Positions 34,901-45,862 of a DNA stretch of 64,000 nt are shown here, one piece after another. Position numbers and translations under genes: made by a program. The notes below the pieces were generated by a model that searched no databases, was not told the DNA's origin, and saw only the letters and a program-made list of their open reading frames with translations. Source of the DNA: Streptomyces capitiformicae (GTDB lineage Bacteria > Actinomycetota > Actinomycetes > Streptomycetales > Streptomycetaceae); the NCBI RefSeq assembly GCF_002214185.1, contig NZ_CP022161.1:10237486-10301485 (forward strand). Direction: 5' to 3'. How positions within the stretch are numbered: the stretch's first letter is position 1; every line of letters begins with the position of its first letter.

Positions 34901-35368
34901 ATGCGACCGAACCTTGTGACGAGGACGCTTGTCAGCCTCACCACCGTCGTCGGAATAGCCGCCGGAACTCTGGCGGGTGCGAGCACGAGTTTCGCGGCGT
35001 CGGAGTCGGCTCAGCAGCCGCAGGTGGTGGCCGCCGCGCCCGCCGCGCAGCTCGCGACGGTCAACCTCGGGCTCAGCACCAATCAGGCCAAGGGCGTCCA
35101 GCGCTGGCTGGCGAGGTTCTGGGGATACACCGGCGAGATCGACGGACAGCTGGGCACCAACAGCTGGAAGGCCTTCCAGCGCCACCTCAAGGCGCACGCC
35201 GGCTACACCGGCGAGATCGACGGAATCGTCGGAAGCGGCACACTGAAGGCCTTGCAGCGCCACCTCAAGGCCAGTTGGGGCTACACCGGCGAAATCGACG
35301 CGGACCCGGGACCGGGGACCCGAGCCGCGTTCGCGCGATTCGCGAACTGGTGCGTGACCAGCTTCTAG
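34901..35368 (+). CDS. Secreted protein with three peptidoglycan-binding-like repeats
   Basis: 155 residues. Sec signal peptide (positive N-terminus, TLVSLTTVVGIAAGTLAGAS, cleavage about ASTSFAA). The mature part has three short repeats, each with the pattern GYTGEIDGxxGxxTxxAxxRxL (WGYTGEIDGQLGTNSWKAFQ; AGYTGEIDGIVGSGTLKALQ; WGYTGEIDADPGPGTRAAFA), like the PG_binding_1 fold. First gene of a run of three secreted proteins; likely a cell-wall ligand. Confidence 0.75.
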   Translation: MRPNLVTRTLVSLTTVVGIAAGTLAGASTSFAASESAQQPQVVAAAPAAQLATVNLGLSTNQAKGVQRWLARFWGYTGEIDGQLGTNSWKAFQRHLKAHAGYTGEIDGIVGSGTLKALQRHLKASWGYTGEIDADPGPGTRAAFARFANWCVTSF

Positions 35369-35451
35369 GGCCACCCTGGCCCCGATTTGGGCGGCGCGTG
35401 CCCGGGGCCTCCGGCCCGCGCGCCGTCCCTGACCGAACTGGGGGAGACACC

Positions 35452-35928
35452 ATGGGCATACACCGATCGGCCCGCGCCCGCGTCAGTGGCGCCGCCGCCC
35501 TCGCCGTACTGGCCGCAGCAACACTCCTGACCGGCACGCCCACGGCGAGCGCCGCCCCGGCCGCCGAGACCAACTGCAACCACATCGACGACGCCGCCCG
35601 GCCCACGGTCCGCCCCGGCGACGTGAGCGCCGCGGTTCGTCAGGTGCAGTGCCTCGTCAACCACTACAGCGGCTACTCACGCTGGCTGGAAGAGGACGGC
35701 GACTACGGCCCGAGGACCCTGGAAGGCGTCCAGTGGGTGCAGAACTGCAACGCGACCACAGGCGGCCCGGACGGCATCGTCGGCCCCAGCACCTGGTCCC
35801 GGCTCTACACCCCCAAGCCCGAGTGCACCTTGACCGCCGGGACGGCAGAGACGGCAGAGACGGCAGAGACGGCAGAGACGACAGAGACGACAGAGACGAC
35901 AGAGACGACACAGAGGAGCAGAGGATGA
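35452..35928 (+). CDS. Secreted peptidoglycan-binding protein with repetitive acidic tail
   Basis: 158 residues. Signal peptide with hydrophobic core AAALAVLAAATLLTGTPTAS. One peptidoglycan-binding domain (VSAAVRQVQCLVNHYSGYSR, then DYGPRTLEGVQWVQNC) with paired cysteines. The last 25 residues are Ala/Thr-Glu-Thr triplets encoded by a 9-bp tandem repeat. GGGGGAG precedes ATG 35452. Its stop overlaps the next start by 4 bp (ATGA), so the amidase gene is coupled to it. Confidence 0.75.
   Translation: MGIHRSARARVSGAAALAVLAAATLLTGTPTASAAPAAETNCNHIDDAARPTVRPGDVSAAVRQVQCLVNHYSGYSRWLEEDGDYGPRTLEGVQWVQNCNATTGGPDGIVGPSTWSRLYTPKPECTLTAGTAETAETAETAETTETTETTETTQRSRG
35842..35913 (+). repeat. 9-bp coding tandem repeat, eight units
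   Basis: Four copies of ACGGCAGAG followed by three of ACGACAGAG and one of ACGACACAG, in frame (Thr-Ala-Glu to Thr-Thr-Glu). Length can change by slippage without disturbing the frame. Confidence 0.9.
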
Positions 35929-36656
35929 TGACGCCCTTGCCCCGCCGTACGTTCCTGACCGCCCTCGGAGCCGCCGCGTCGGTCGCGGTCGCCGGACCGT
36001 CCCCGGCGGCGGCCGCCACGACTGCCGCGGCCGCCGCCTACACGCTGCTGTCCCGCAGCCAGTGGGGCGCTGACGAGAGCCTGCGCTTCGCCGCCGACGG
36101 CACAGAACGCTGGCCCCCCGCCTACTCCCCGGTCCAGACGCTCACCGTCCACCACACCGACGACGGCAGCACCGACCCGGACCCGGCCGCACGGGTGCGC
36201 GCGATCTACCGCAACAACGCGGTCAATCAGAAGGACCCCTACGGCGACATGGGCTACAACTACCTGATCGACGAGAACGGCAGGGTGTACGAGGGACGCT
36301 GGTCCGGCACCGACGGCACGCCCGCCCACGACGCCGCGGGCCGGCTCGTCACCGGGGCCCACGTCCAGGGGTACAACTCGGGGAACGTCGGTATCGCGCT
36401 GTTGGGCACGCTGACCAACACGCCCCCGTCGGCCGCCGCCCGCGCCACACTGGTCCGGCTCCTGGCCGACCTCGCCACGCGGCACTTGATCGACCCCCGG
36501 GGCAAGGTGGTCTACCGCAACCCCGTCAGCGGCGTCAGCCGGGCCGCGCCGGCCATCGGCGGGCACCGCCACTGGGCGAGCACCGACTGCCCCGGCACGC
36601 TCTACACGGCCATGCCGGCCCTCCGTGAGGAGGTCGCGGCTCTGATGGCCGGGTGA
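35925..36656 (+). CDS. Secreted N-acetylmuramoyl-L-alanine amidase (PGRP/Ami_2)
   Basis: 243 residues. Twin-arginine-type signal ([20 protein letters not shown]). The PGRP domain begins [12 protein letters not shown]. Zinc ligands are visible: His in [12 protein letters not shown], and the C-terminal [15 protein letters not shown] with His and Cys, plus [17 protein letters not shown], the family core. It cleaves the lactyl-amide bond of peptidoglycan outside the cell. Together with the two upstream binders it may form a small wall-remodelling set. Confidence 0.85.
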   Translation: MMTPLPRRTFLTALGAAASVAVAGPSPAAAATTAAAAAYTLLSRSQWGADESLRFAADGTERWPPAYSPVQTLTVHHTDDGSTDPDPAARVRAIYRNNAVNQKDPYGDMGYNYLIDENGRVYEGRWSGTDGTPAHDAAGRLVTGAHVQGYNSGNVGIALLGTLTNTPPSAAARATLVRLLADLATRHLIDPRGKVVYRNPVSGVSRAAPAIGGHRHWASTDCPGTLYTAMPALREEVAALMAG

Positions 36657-36748
36657 CGCCCACGCGCACACCCCGCCGCGCCCGAACCCTCGCCGGCTCA
36701 CCCCGTGCCGCACGGGCACCAGTCCGGCGGGTGCGCAAGGATGGAGGC

Positions 36749-38872
<2,124 letters not shown>

Positions 38873-39088
38873 AACTCGCTGGAAAACGGCCGGGACGAGA
38901 TCGAACAACTGGCCTGAAGTGGGGCTGTGTGACGACACGTCCGATTACGTGTTCACCCGAACGGAAACACGTTATTTAACCGAAGGGGCTTCCGACTTCA
39001 CAGTTTCCCCCTAGTCTCTCCACTGTGACGCGACAGGAGTAACTCCCTGTTGCGACCAGGGGGTTCATGAGATCTGGGGGGATCTTCC
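38873..39088. promoter_or_regulatory. Probable promoter region of the glycan operon
   Basis: 216 bp. It contains an AT-rich block unusual here (CACGTTATTTAACCG, about 38968) and an imperfect hairpin ACAGGAGTAACTCCCTGT at about 39031. The operon start follows at 39089. No consensus boxes can be fixed. Confidence 0.4.
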
Positions 39089-40351
39089 TTGCTGACGTCT
39101 GTCTTCATTGCCGTCGTCTCGCTGGCCTTGTTCTGGATGGCGGCCTTCACCTTGTGGTGGCAGATGCACGCGTGGCGTACGCCCGAAGTGCTCGCTTCCA
39201 CCCGTTTCAGCAGACCGGACGGTGACGAACACGTCTCGTTCTCGCTGCTGCTGCCCGCACGCCATGAACAGGCCGTGCTGGACCACACCATCCAACGACT
39301 CCTCGAATCGAGTCACGACGACTTCGAGATCATCGTGATCGTCGGGCACGACGACCCGGAGACCACGGCGGTCGCCGAGCGGGCGGCCGAGCGGGATCCG
39401 CGCGTCCGCGTCGTCGTCGACACCCATGAGAAGAAGAACAAGCCGAAGGCCATGAACACGGCGTTACCGCACTGCCGCGGCGACGTCGTCGGGGTCTTCG
39501 ACGCCGAGGACCAGGTCCATCCCGAGCTGCTGTCCCACGTCGACCACGCCTTCCGCACCACGGGCGCCGATGTCGTCCAGGGCGGCGTGCAGCTCATCAA
39601 CTTCCACTCCAGCTGGTACAGCCTGCGCAACTGCCTGGAGTACTTCTTCTGGTTCCGCTCCCGGCTGCATCTGCACGCGCAGAAAGGGTTCATCCCGCTC
39701 GGCGGCAACACCGTCTTCGTACGGACGAAGGTGCTGCGCGAGGCCGGCGGCTGGGACCCCCACTGCCTCGCCGAGGACTGTGACCTGGGCGTACGCCTGT
39801 CCAGCGTCGGCAAGAAGGTCGTCGTCGCCTACGACTCCGACATGGTCACCCGCGAGGAGACCCCCGGCAGCCTGATGTCGCTGATGAAACAGCGCACCCG
39901 CTGGAACCAGGGCTTCCTCCAGGTCTACCGGAAGAAGGACTGGAAGCAACTGCCCGGCTTCCGGCAGCGGTTGCTCGCCCGCTACACCCTGATGACCCCG
40001 TACCTTCAGGCCATCTCCGGCGTGATCATCCCTCTCAACGTGGCCATCGCGCTCTTCCTCGACGTGCCCGTCGGCGTCGCCTTCATCACCTTCCTGCCGG
40101 CCGTCACCGCCTTCGTCACCTTCGTGTTCGAGGTCGTCGGACTCCACGACTTCGGCAAGCAGTACGGCCTGCGCGTCCGGTTCGTCCACTACTTCAAGCT
40201 CGTCGTGGGCGGCCCCTTCTACCAGGTGCTCCTCGCCTTCGCCGCCGTACGCGCCGTCTGGCGTGAGCAACGCGGCCGCAACGACTGGGAGTTGACCAGC
40301 CACGTCGGCGCACATCTCGCGCACGTGAACCGAGAGGACGTTCCTGCGTGA
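39089..40351 (+). CDS. Processive-type family 2 glycosyltransferase, membrane
   Basis: 420 residues; TTG start with GGGGGGA upstream. N-terminal membrane helix (TSVFIAVVSLALFWMAAFTL). The GT-A domain has the motifs of processive synthases: GVFDAEDQVHP (DxD), AEDCDLGVRL, and QRTRWNQGF (Q/RxxRW). Three or four C-terminal helices follow. Relatives polymerise beta-linked glycans such as cellulose-like polymers. Codon 126 is TTA (39464-39466), rare in Streptomyces and read only by the bldA tRNA. Its stop overlaps the next start (GTGA). Confidence 0.8.
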   Translation: MLTSVFIAVVSLALFWMAAFTLWWQMHAWRTPEVLASTRFSRPDGDEHVSFSLLLPARHEQAVLDHTIQRLLESSHDDFEIIVIVGHDDPETTAVAERAAERDPRVRVVVDTHEKKNKPKAMNTALPHCRGDVVGVFDAEDQVHPELLSHVDHAFRTTGADVVQGGVQLINFHSSWYSLRNCLEYFFWFRSRLHLHAQKGFIPLGGNTVFVRTKVLREAGGWDPHCLAEDCDLGVRLSSVGKKVVVAYDSDMVTREETPGSLMSLMKQRTRWNQGFLQVYRKKDWKQLPGFRQRLLARYTLMTPYLQAISGVIIPLNVAIALFLDVPVGVAFITFLPAVTAFVTFVFEVVGLHDFGKQYGLRVRFVHYFKLVVGGPFYQVLLAFAAVRAVWREQRGRNDWELTSHVGAHLAHVNREDVPA

Positions 40352-42027
40352 CCTCCATACTTCCCGCGGAGACCCAGACGAAAGTCAAGGTCCCCGCGCA
40401 ACGGACAGCTGCGCCCACAGCCGGTTCGACCAGTCGAACAGCCACTTCCGGTTCCACTTCTCCTTCACCCAATTCACCCAAGCGCCTGCGCGACTCCCGC
40501 CCCGACCTGATCCTCTGCGGCCTGCTCCTCGTCGCGATCATGATCGTGCAGGGCTGGAACATCGCCGACTACCCGGCCCTCAGCGACGACGAGGGCACCT
40601 ACCTCGCCCAGGCCTGGGCCGTCCAGGAGGGCAGAGGACTCGCCCACTACACCTACTGGTACGACCACCCGCCCCTCGGCTGGATCCAGATCGCCGTACT
40701 GACCTGGATCCCCGCACAGCTCGCCCCCGAATCGATGACCGTCGGCTCGATGCGCGCCGTGATGCTCGTCATCAGCGCGATCAGCGCGATCCTCGTCTAC
40801 GTCCTCGGCCGCCGCCTCTCGCTGCCCCGCTGGGCCGCCGGGCTCGGCATGGCCCTCTTCGGGCTCTCCCCGCTGTCGGTCGTCCTCCAGCGGGAGATCT
40901 TCCTCGACAACATCGCCGTGATGTGGACGCTCCTCGCGTTCTGCCTCGCCGCCTCGCCGAGCCGCCACCTCTGGCACCACTTCGGCGCGGGGCTGGCCGC
41001 CGCGGCAGCCGTCCTCACCAAGGAGACGATGCTCCTCGTCCTGCCCGCCGTGCTGCTCACCATGTGGCGGCACAGCCACCGGGACACCCGCAAGTTCGCC
41101 ATCACCGGCGCCATCACCGCGTGCACGCTGATCGGCATCTCGTACCCACTGTTCGCCCTGCTCAAGGGCGAACTGTTCCCCGGCGAGGGCCATGTCTCCC
41201 TGTGGGACGGCATCGTCTACCAGATGAGCCGCCCCGGCTCCGGCTTCATCCTCACCGAGGGCACGGGCTCGTACGGCGTCCTGCAGTCCTGGCTGTACTA
41301 CGACCGAATACTGCCGCTGGGCGGCCTGGCGGGCGCCCTGCTGCTCCTGGTCACCTGGCGCTGGTCGGTGACCGCCCGCGCCCTCGCCGGACCCGCGCTC
41401 GCCGTGGCGATCCTCGCCGGCATGGCTCTGCGCCCCGGCTACCTGCCCGCGATGTACGTCCTCCAGGCCCTGCCCTTCCTCGCGCTCGTCCTCGCCGGCG
41501 GCACCGCGAGCGTCACCCACGGCGTACTGCGCCGCTGGCGGAGCCCGACGGAGAAACGCCCCCTGACCTGGGCGCGGTACGTGGTCGCCTTGGCGTTGGC
41601 CGCCGCGGCGACCGCGTACGTAGTCCCCCGCTGGTACGACGGCAACCACACCGCGATGACCTTCGACGCCAACGCCCCCTACCAGCAGGCCGCCAAGTGG
41701 CTCGGCAGCGAGGTCGACAACCCGGCCGACACCCGGGTCCTCGTCGACGACGCGCTCTGGCTCGACCTCGTCCACGAGGGCTACAAGCCCGGCCTCGGCG
41801 TCATCTGGTTCTACAAGGCCGACCTCGACCCCGCGGTGACGAAGACGATGCCGCGCGGCTGGCGCGACCTCGACTACGTCGTCGCCTCCCCGACGGTACG
41901 GCGCGACGCGGTCGACCTTCCCAACGTCAAGGCCGCGATGGAGAACTCGACACCGGTCGTCACCTTCGGCACCGGCGAGGACCGCATCGAGATCCGCAAG
42001 ATCCAGGGCGCGGGAGGCGACCGATGA
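40348..42027 (+). CDS. GT39/ArnT-type membrane glycosyltransferase
   Basis: 559 residues. A Thr/Ser/Pro-rich cytoplasmic N-terminus, then about ten to twelve membrane helices. The first outside loop carries the acidic motif YPALSDDEGTYLAQAW and HPPLGWIQIAVL, typical of GT-C enzymes that use polyprenyl-phosphate sugars. GTG start overlaps the previous stop by 4 bp. Likely transfers a sugar from the lipid carrier made by the next gene's product to an extracytoplasmic acceptor. Confidence 0.8.
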   Translation: MTSILPAETQTKVKVPAQRTAAPTAGSTSRTATSGSTSPSPNSPKRLRDSRPDLILCGLLLVAIMIVQGWNIADYPALSDDEGTYLAQAWAVQEGRGLAHYTYWYDHPPLGWIQIAVLTWIPAQLAPESMTVGSMRAVMLVISAISAILVYVLGRRLSLPRWAAGLGMALFGLSPLSVVLQREIFLDNIAVMWTLLAFCLAASPSRHLWHHFGAGLAAAAAVLTKETMLLVLPAVLLTMWRHSHRDTRKFAITGAITACTLIGISYPLFALLKGELFPGEGHVSLWDGIVYQMSRPGSGFILTEGTGSYGVLQSWLYYDRILPLGGLAGALLLLVTWRWSVTARALAGPALAVAILAGMALRPGYLPAMYVLQALPFLALVLAGGTASVTHGVLRRWRSPTEKRPLTWARYVVALALAAAATAYVVPRWYDGNHTAMTFDANAPYQQAAKWLGSEVDNPADTRVLVDDALWLDLVHEGYKPGLGVIWFYKADLDPAVTKTMPRGWRDLDYVVASPTVRRDAVDLPNVKAAMENSTPVVTFGTGEDRIEIRKIQGAGGDR

Positions 42028-43250
42028 GTGGCGGCAGTTACGAGTCCACCGTCCCCGAGGAGCTGGGCGATCCGGCCGTACGCGGTGCCGAGGTGCCCGA
42101 GCCCGGCGCGGTCACCATCGTCGTACCGACCTTCAACGAGTCAGCGAACGTACGGGAGTTGCTGCACCAGATCACCGAGACCGTGCCTGGGCTGCTGCCC
42201 TGCGAGGTCGTCTTCGTCGACGACTCCACCGACGACACCCCCGAGGTGATCAACGAGGCCGCGCAGGACTGCCCGTTCCCGGTGACTGTGCTGCACCGCG
42301 ACAAACCGGTGGGCGGCCTCGGCGGCGCGGTCGTGGAGGGCATCAAGGCGGCCGGCTCGGACTGGATCGTGGTGATGGACGGCGACCTTCAGCATCCCCC
42401 CTCCCTGGTACCGGAGTTGGTGGCGACGGGGGAGCGGTCGTCGGCGGGTCTGGTGGTCGCGAGTCGCTACATCAAGGGCGGCAGCCGGGCCGGACTCGCG
42501 GGCAGCTACCGTGTGGCCGTCTCGCGGGGAGCGACCTGGCTGACCAAGTCCCTGTTCCCCCGTCGGCTGCACGGCATCAGCGACCCGATGAGCGGCTTCT
42601 TCGCCATCCGCCGCAGCGCGGTCACCGCCGAGATCCTCCAGCCCCTCGGCTACAAGATCCTCCTCGAACTCGCCGTGCGCAGCCGCCCGCGCGAGGTCAC
42701 CGAGGTGCCGTTCGTCTTCCAGGACCGGTACGCGGGGGAGTCCAAGTCGACCGCGCAGGAGGGCCTGAGGTTCCTGCGCCACCTGGTGGGCCTGCGCACC
42801 GCCTCCCCACTGGCCCGGATGATCGTCTTCGGCCTGATCGGAGTCACCGGCTTCCTCCCGAACCTGGCGGGCCTGTACGCGCTGACCTCGCTCGGCATGC
42901 ACTACGTTCCCGCCGAGATCCTCGCCAACCAACTCGGGGTGCTCTGGAACTTCTTCCTCATCGAGCACCTGTGCTTCCGCGAGCGAAGGGGACATCGGAA
43001 GGGCTGGGACCGCATCAGCCGGTTCGCGCTGCTCGCCAACGCCGACCTGGTGCTCCGCATCCCGCTGATCGCGCTGTTCGTCGGCCAGTTCGGGATGCAC
43101 GCCCTGACCGCCACCGCGCTCGCGCTGGTGACCACCTTCGTCCTGCGCTTCGTCGGAACCGAAGCGCTGGTCTATCTGCCGCGCAGGAAACCTCGCCGTG
43201 GGGAGCGCGGCGAGGAGGAGCCGGCCGAACCTGCAAGGAGAGCCGCGTGA
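42024..43250 (+). CDS. DPM1-like GT2 fused to GtrA-type membrane domain
   Basis: 408 residues. Residues 25-260 form a dolichol-phosphate mannose synthase-like GT2 (TIVVPTFNESANVRELLHQI, VVMDGDLQHPP, SGFFAIRRSA). Residues 285-395 hold four hydrophobic helices resembling GtrA (RMIVFGLIGVTGFLPNLAGL). Makes a polyprenyl-phosphate sugar and may help flip it, giving the donor for the GT39-like enzyme. ATG 42024 overlaps the previous stop; its own stop overlaps the next GTG. Confidence 0.85.
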   Translation: MSGGSYESTVPEELGDPAVRGAEVPEPGAVTIVVPTFNESANVRELLHQITETVPGLLPCEVVFVDDSTDDTPEVINEAAQDCPFPVTVLHRDKPVGGLGGAVVEGIKAAGSDWIVVMDGDLQHPPSLVPELVATGERSSAGLVVASRYIKGGSRAGLAGSYRVAVSRGATWLTKSLFPRRLHGISDPMSGFFAIRRSAVTAEILQPLGYKILLELAVRSRPREVTEVPFVFQDRYAGESKSTAQEGLRFLRHLVGLRTASPLARMIVFGLIGVTGFLPNLAGLYALTSLGMHYVPAEILANQLGVLWNFFLIEHLCFRERRGHRKGWDRISRFALLANADLVLRIPLIALFVGQFGMHALTATALALVTTFVLRFVGTEALVYLPRRKPRRGERGEEEPAEPARRAA

Positions 43251-45697
43251 AGAACCTGTTCAGACCCGGACTTCGTATCCGCCCCAGACGCAGAACGGCC
43301 CTGTTGGCGGTGGGCGCCCTGGCCTCCGGCCTACTGCTGATCTCACCCCAACCCGCGTCCGCCGCCAACCTCGTACAGAACCCCGGCTTCGAAACCGCGG
43401 GCTCCGGAGGTGCGGCCGACATGCCGTACTGCTGGGAGAAGTCGGGCTGGGGCAACAACGACTTCACCTTCTCCACGGTCGCCGACGCCCACTCGGGAAC
43501 GAAGGCGATGAAGGTCGAGCTGACCCGCCGGGTCGACGGCGACCGCAAGGCGCTGATCACCGAGTCGGCGACCTGCGCGCCGCCGGTCTCGGTGGGCAAG
43601 CAGTACGACCTGAGCCTCTGGTACAAGTCGACGACCCCGGACGTGTCCATCACCCTCTTCCGGCACGACACGACGGCCGGCTGGCAGTACTGGACCGACC
43701 TCAAGACGCTGGAGATGGCCGGGGGCTGGACCCAGGCCACGGTCCGCACTCCGGCGGTCCCGGCCGGCACCGACCGCATCACCTGGGGTGCCTCCGTCTA
43801 CGGCACGGGCTACGTCATCACCGACGACTACACGATGGAGCAGGTCGCCGACCCCGTCCCCGAACCCGACTGCACGGGCACAGCGGAGGAATGCCAGAAC
43901 GGCCGCTGGGACGTCCTGCCCACCCAGAACCCCGTCCGCTCCATGCACTCCGTGGTGCTGAACAACGGCAAGGTGCTGCTGATCGCCGGCTCCGGCAACA
44001 GCGAGGAGATGTTCGAGGCGGGCACGTTCACATCCGCGGTCTACGACCCGAAGAACGGCACGTACAAGCAGATCCCGACCCCGGACGACATGTTCTGCGC
44101 GGGCCACGTCCAGTTGGATGACGGCCGTGTGCTGGTGATGAGCGGCAACAAGGCGTACCCGGCGGCGGACGGCTCGCACGGCTACAAGGGCTACAAGGAC
44201 TCGTACATCTTCGACCCGGTCACGGAGACGTACACCAAGACCAACGACATGAACGACGGGCACTGGTACCCGTCGGCGACGATCCTCGGCAACGGTGACG
44301 TCATCTCCTTCGGCGGACTCCGCGAGGACTCCACGGGCTCTGTCACGGCCGAACTGTGGTCAGACGCCGAACAGAAGTGGCTCGAACTCTGGAAGGTCAA
44401 CCAGACCTGGTCGTACTGGGGCCTGTACCCGTCGATGATCCTCATGCAGGACGGCCGCCTCTTCTACTCCGGCAGCCACGTCTTCGGCAACAACATCCCC
44501 GGCACGGGTTCGGCGATCTACGACTACGGCGCCAACACGACCACGTCCGTCCCCGGCTTGCAGAACAAGGACGAGCGAGACCAGTCGGCGAGCGTCCTCC
44601 TGCCCCCGGCCCAGGACCAGAAGGTCCTGACCCTCGGCGGCGGCAACATCGACTCCAACCCGGAGGCGAACCGCCTGACGGACATCATCGACCTGAAGGC
44701 CGCGAACCCGCAGTACGTGGCGGGCCCGCCGATCCCACAGGGCACGGTGGACCTGGGCAACGGCAAGGTCGCCCAGACGGGCAACCAGGGCAAGATGTAC
44801 GTCTCGGCGGTCCTGCTGCCGGACGGCAAGGTCCTGGAGACGGGCGGCGCCCTGCACAACCGGGCGAACCCGGTCTTCGAGACGTCGATCTACGACCCGG
44901 CGACGAACGCGTTCGACCCGGTGGCGGTGGACCCCGAGGCCCGCGGCTACCACTCCTCGGCGTTCCTGCTCCCGGACGGCCGCGTGATGGCGACGGGCGA
45001 CAACCCCGGTAATGGGTCCTGGAACCACAACGTATCGATCTACACGCCGCCGTATCTGCTGAAGGGGCAGCGTCCGGCGATCACCTCGGTGATCGACAAG
45101 GAGTGGGTGTACGGCGACACGCAACGCATCACGGTGGACCGCCCGATCGCGAAGGCGGAGTTGATCCGCCCCGCGGCGGTGACCCACTCGTCGGACCCGA
45201 ACCAGAGGTTCGTGGACCTCCCGTTGTCCGTCGACGGCAACAACGTGGACCTGAACGTGACGAGCAACCCGAACCTGGCCCCGCCGGGTTGGTACATGCT
45301 CTTCGCGGTGGACGCGAACGGCGTCCCGTCGGTGGCGGAGTGGGTGCATTTGCAGGGCCCGTCCGCCCTTGCCGCCGCCTCCGGCGAAGCCCCCTCGGCC
45401 CACGTCCACGACTTCGCGGACGCCCCGAAGGGAAAGACCACCGGCCCACAGAAGAAGACCAAGTCGAAGAAGGTCAGCCCGACGATCGCCGGCTGCGACC
45501 GCCACTACGGCACGGCGAACGTCTGCGTGCCGACCGCGTTCCCGGCGGAGGTCAAGAAGACGACTGCGTCCCGCTGCGAGTGGCTGAAGGAGAACAACTA
45601 CGGCCGCTTGAAGGTCAACGGCAAGGACGATCCGTTGCGGCTGGACCCGAACAGGGATGGGTTGGCTTGCGGGAAGGGGGACGCGAAGCAGCGCTGA
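43247..45697 (+). CDS. Secreted galactose-oxidase-like radical copper oxidase (GlxA-related)
   Basis: 816 residues. Signal peptide (residues 1-39), an N-terminal carbohydrate-binding-like domain (41-200), a kelch propeller, and an Ig-like C-terminal oxidase domain. The copper/radical residues of galactose oxidase can be matched: Cys284 in DDMFCAGHVQ, Tyr341 in HWYPSATILG, Tyr568-His569 in RGYHSSAFLL and His647 in AAVTHSSDPNQR. A tail of about 65 residues looks like an Excalibur calcium-binding domain (DPNRDGLACG, four cysteines). In S. coelicolor GlxA works with the synthase CslA on a surface glycan; this is a paralogous arrangement. Confidence 0.85.
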   Translation: MKNLFRPGLRIRPRRRTALLAVGALASGLLLISPQPASAANLVQNPGFETAGSGGAADMPYCWEKSGWGNNDFTFSTVADAHSGTKAMKVELTRRVDGDRKALITESATCAPPVSVGKQYDLSLWYKSTTPDVSITLFRHDTTAGWQYWTDLKTLEMAGGWTQATVRTPAVPAGTDRITWGASVYGTGYVITDDYTMEQVADPVPEPDCTGTAEECQNGRWDVLPTQNPVRSMHSVVLNNGKVLLIAGSGNSEEMFEAGTFTSAVYDPKNGTYKQIPTPDDMFCAGHVQLDDGRVLVMSGNKAYPAADGSHGYKGYKDSYIFDPVTETYTKTNDMNDGHWYPSATILGNGDVISFGGLREDSTGSVTAELWSDAEQKWLELWKVNQTWSYWGLYPSMILMQDGRLFYSGSHVFGNNIPGTGSAIYDYGANTTTSVPGLQNKDERDQSASVLLPPAQDQKVLTLGGGNIDSNPEANRLTDIIDLKAANPQYVAGPPIPQGTVDLGNGKVAQTGNQGKMYVSAVLLPDGKVLETGGALHNRANPVFETSIYDPATNAFDPVAVDPEARGYHSSAFLLPDGRVMATGDNPGNGSWNHNVSIYTPPYLLKGQRPAITSVIDKEWVYGDTQRITVDRPIAKAELIRPAAVTHSSDPNQRFVDLPLSVDGNNVDLNVTSNPNLAPPGWYMLFAVDANGVPSVAEWVHLQGPSALAAASGEAPSAHVHDFADAPKGKTTGPQKKTKSKKVSPTIAGCDRHYGTANVCVPTAFPAEVKKTTASRCEWLKENNYGRLKVNGKDDPLRLDPNRDGLACGKGDAKQR

Positions 45698-45712
45698 GGG
45701 ACAACAGAGTCA

Positions 45713-45777
45713 AGGGCGTGGGGAACTGCGCGACCAGCCACAACGGGCGCATGGTTCCCCATGCCCAGGGGCGCCCC
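45713..45777 (+). repeat. Dispersed intergenic repeat, subfamily B, copy 2
   Basis: AAGGGCGTGGGGAACTGCGC followed by GACCAGCCACAACGGGCGCA and an inverted GGTTCCCCATGCCCAGGGGC. Same motif as 16008-16047; 16 bp past the oxidase stop. Confidence 0.7.
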
Positions 45778-45790
45778 ACGATGTGTGCGG

Positions 45791-45809
45791 TGCCGCCCCT
45801 GGGGCGGCA
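45791..45809. terminator. Hairpin after the glycan operon
   Basis: TGCCGCCCC / GGGGCGGCA palindrome, overlapping centre. Located between the oxidase gene and the toxin-antitoxin pair. Confidence 0.5.
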
Positions 45810-45823
45810 CCTCGCAGGAATCT

Positions 45824-45839
45824 GTACAGAATTCTGTAC
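45824..45839. promoter_or_regulatory. Autorepression operator of the Phd/Doc pair
   Basis: Perfect 16-bp palindrome GTACAGAATTCTGTAC, ending 23 bp before the antitoxin start. Position and symmetry fit Phd-type autoregulation. Confidence 0.65.
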
Positions 45840-45862
45840 CGGTTTCGGGTAGGGTGTTGTCC

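Noticed and set aside
40923..42000. Long alternative frame inside the GT39-like gene running into the DPM1-like gene
   Set aside because: Arg/Pro-rich in the first half. Only the part from 42024 onward is real and belongs to the DPM1/GtrA gene.
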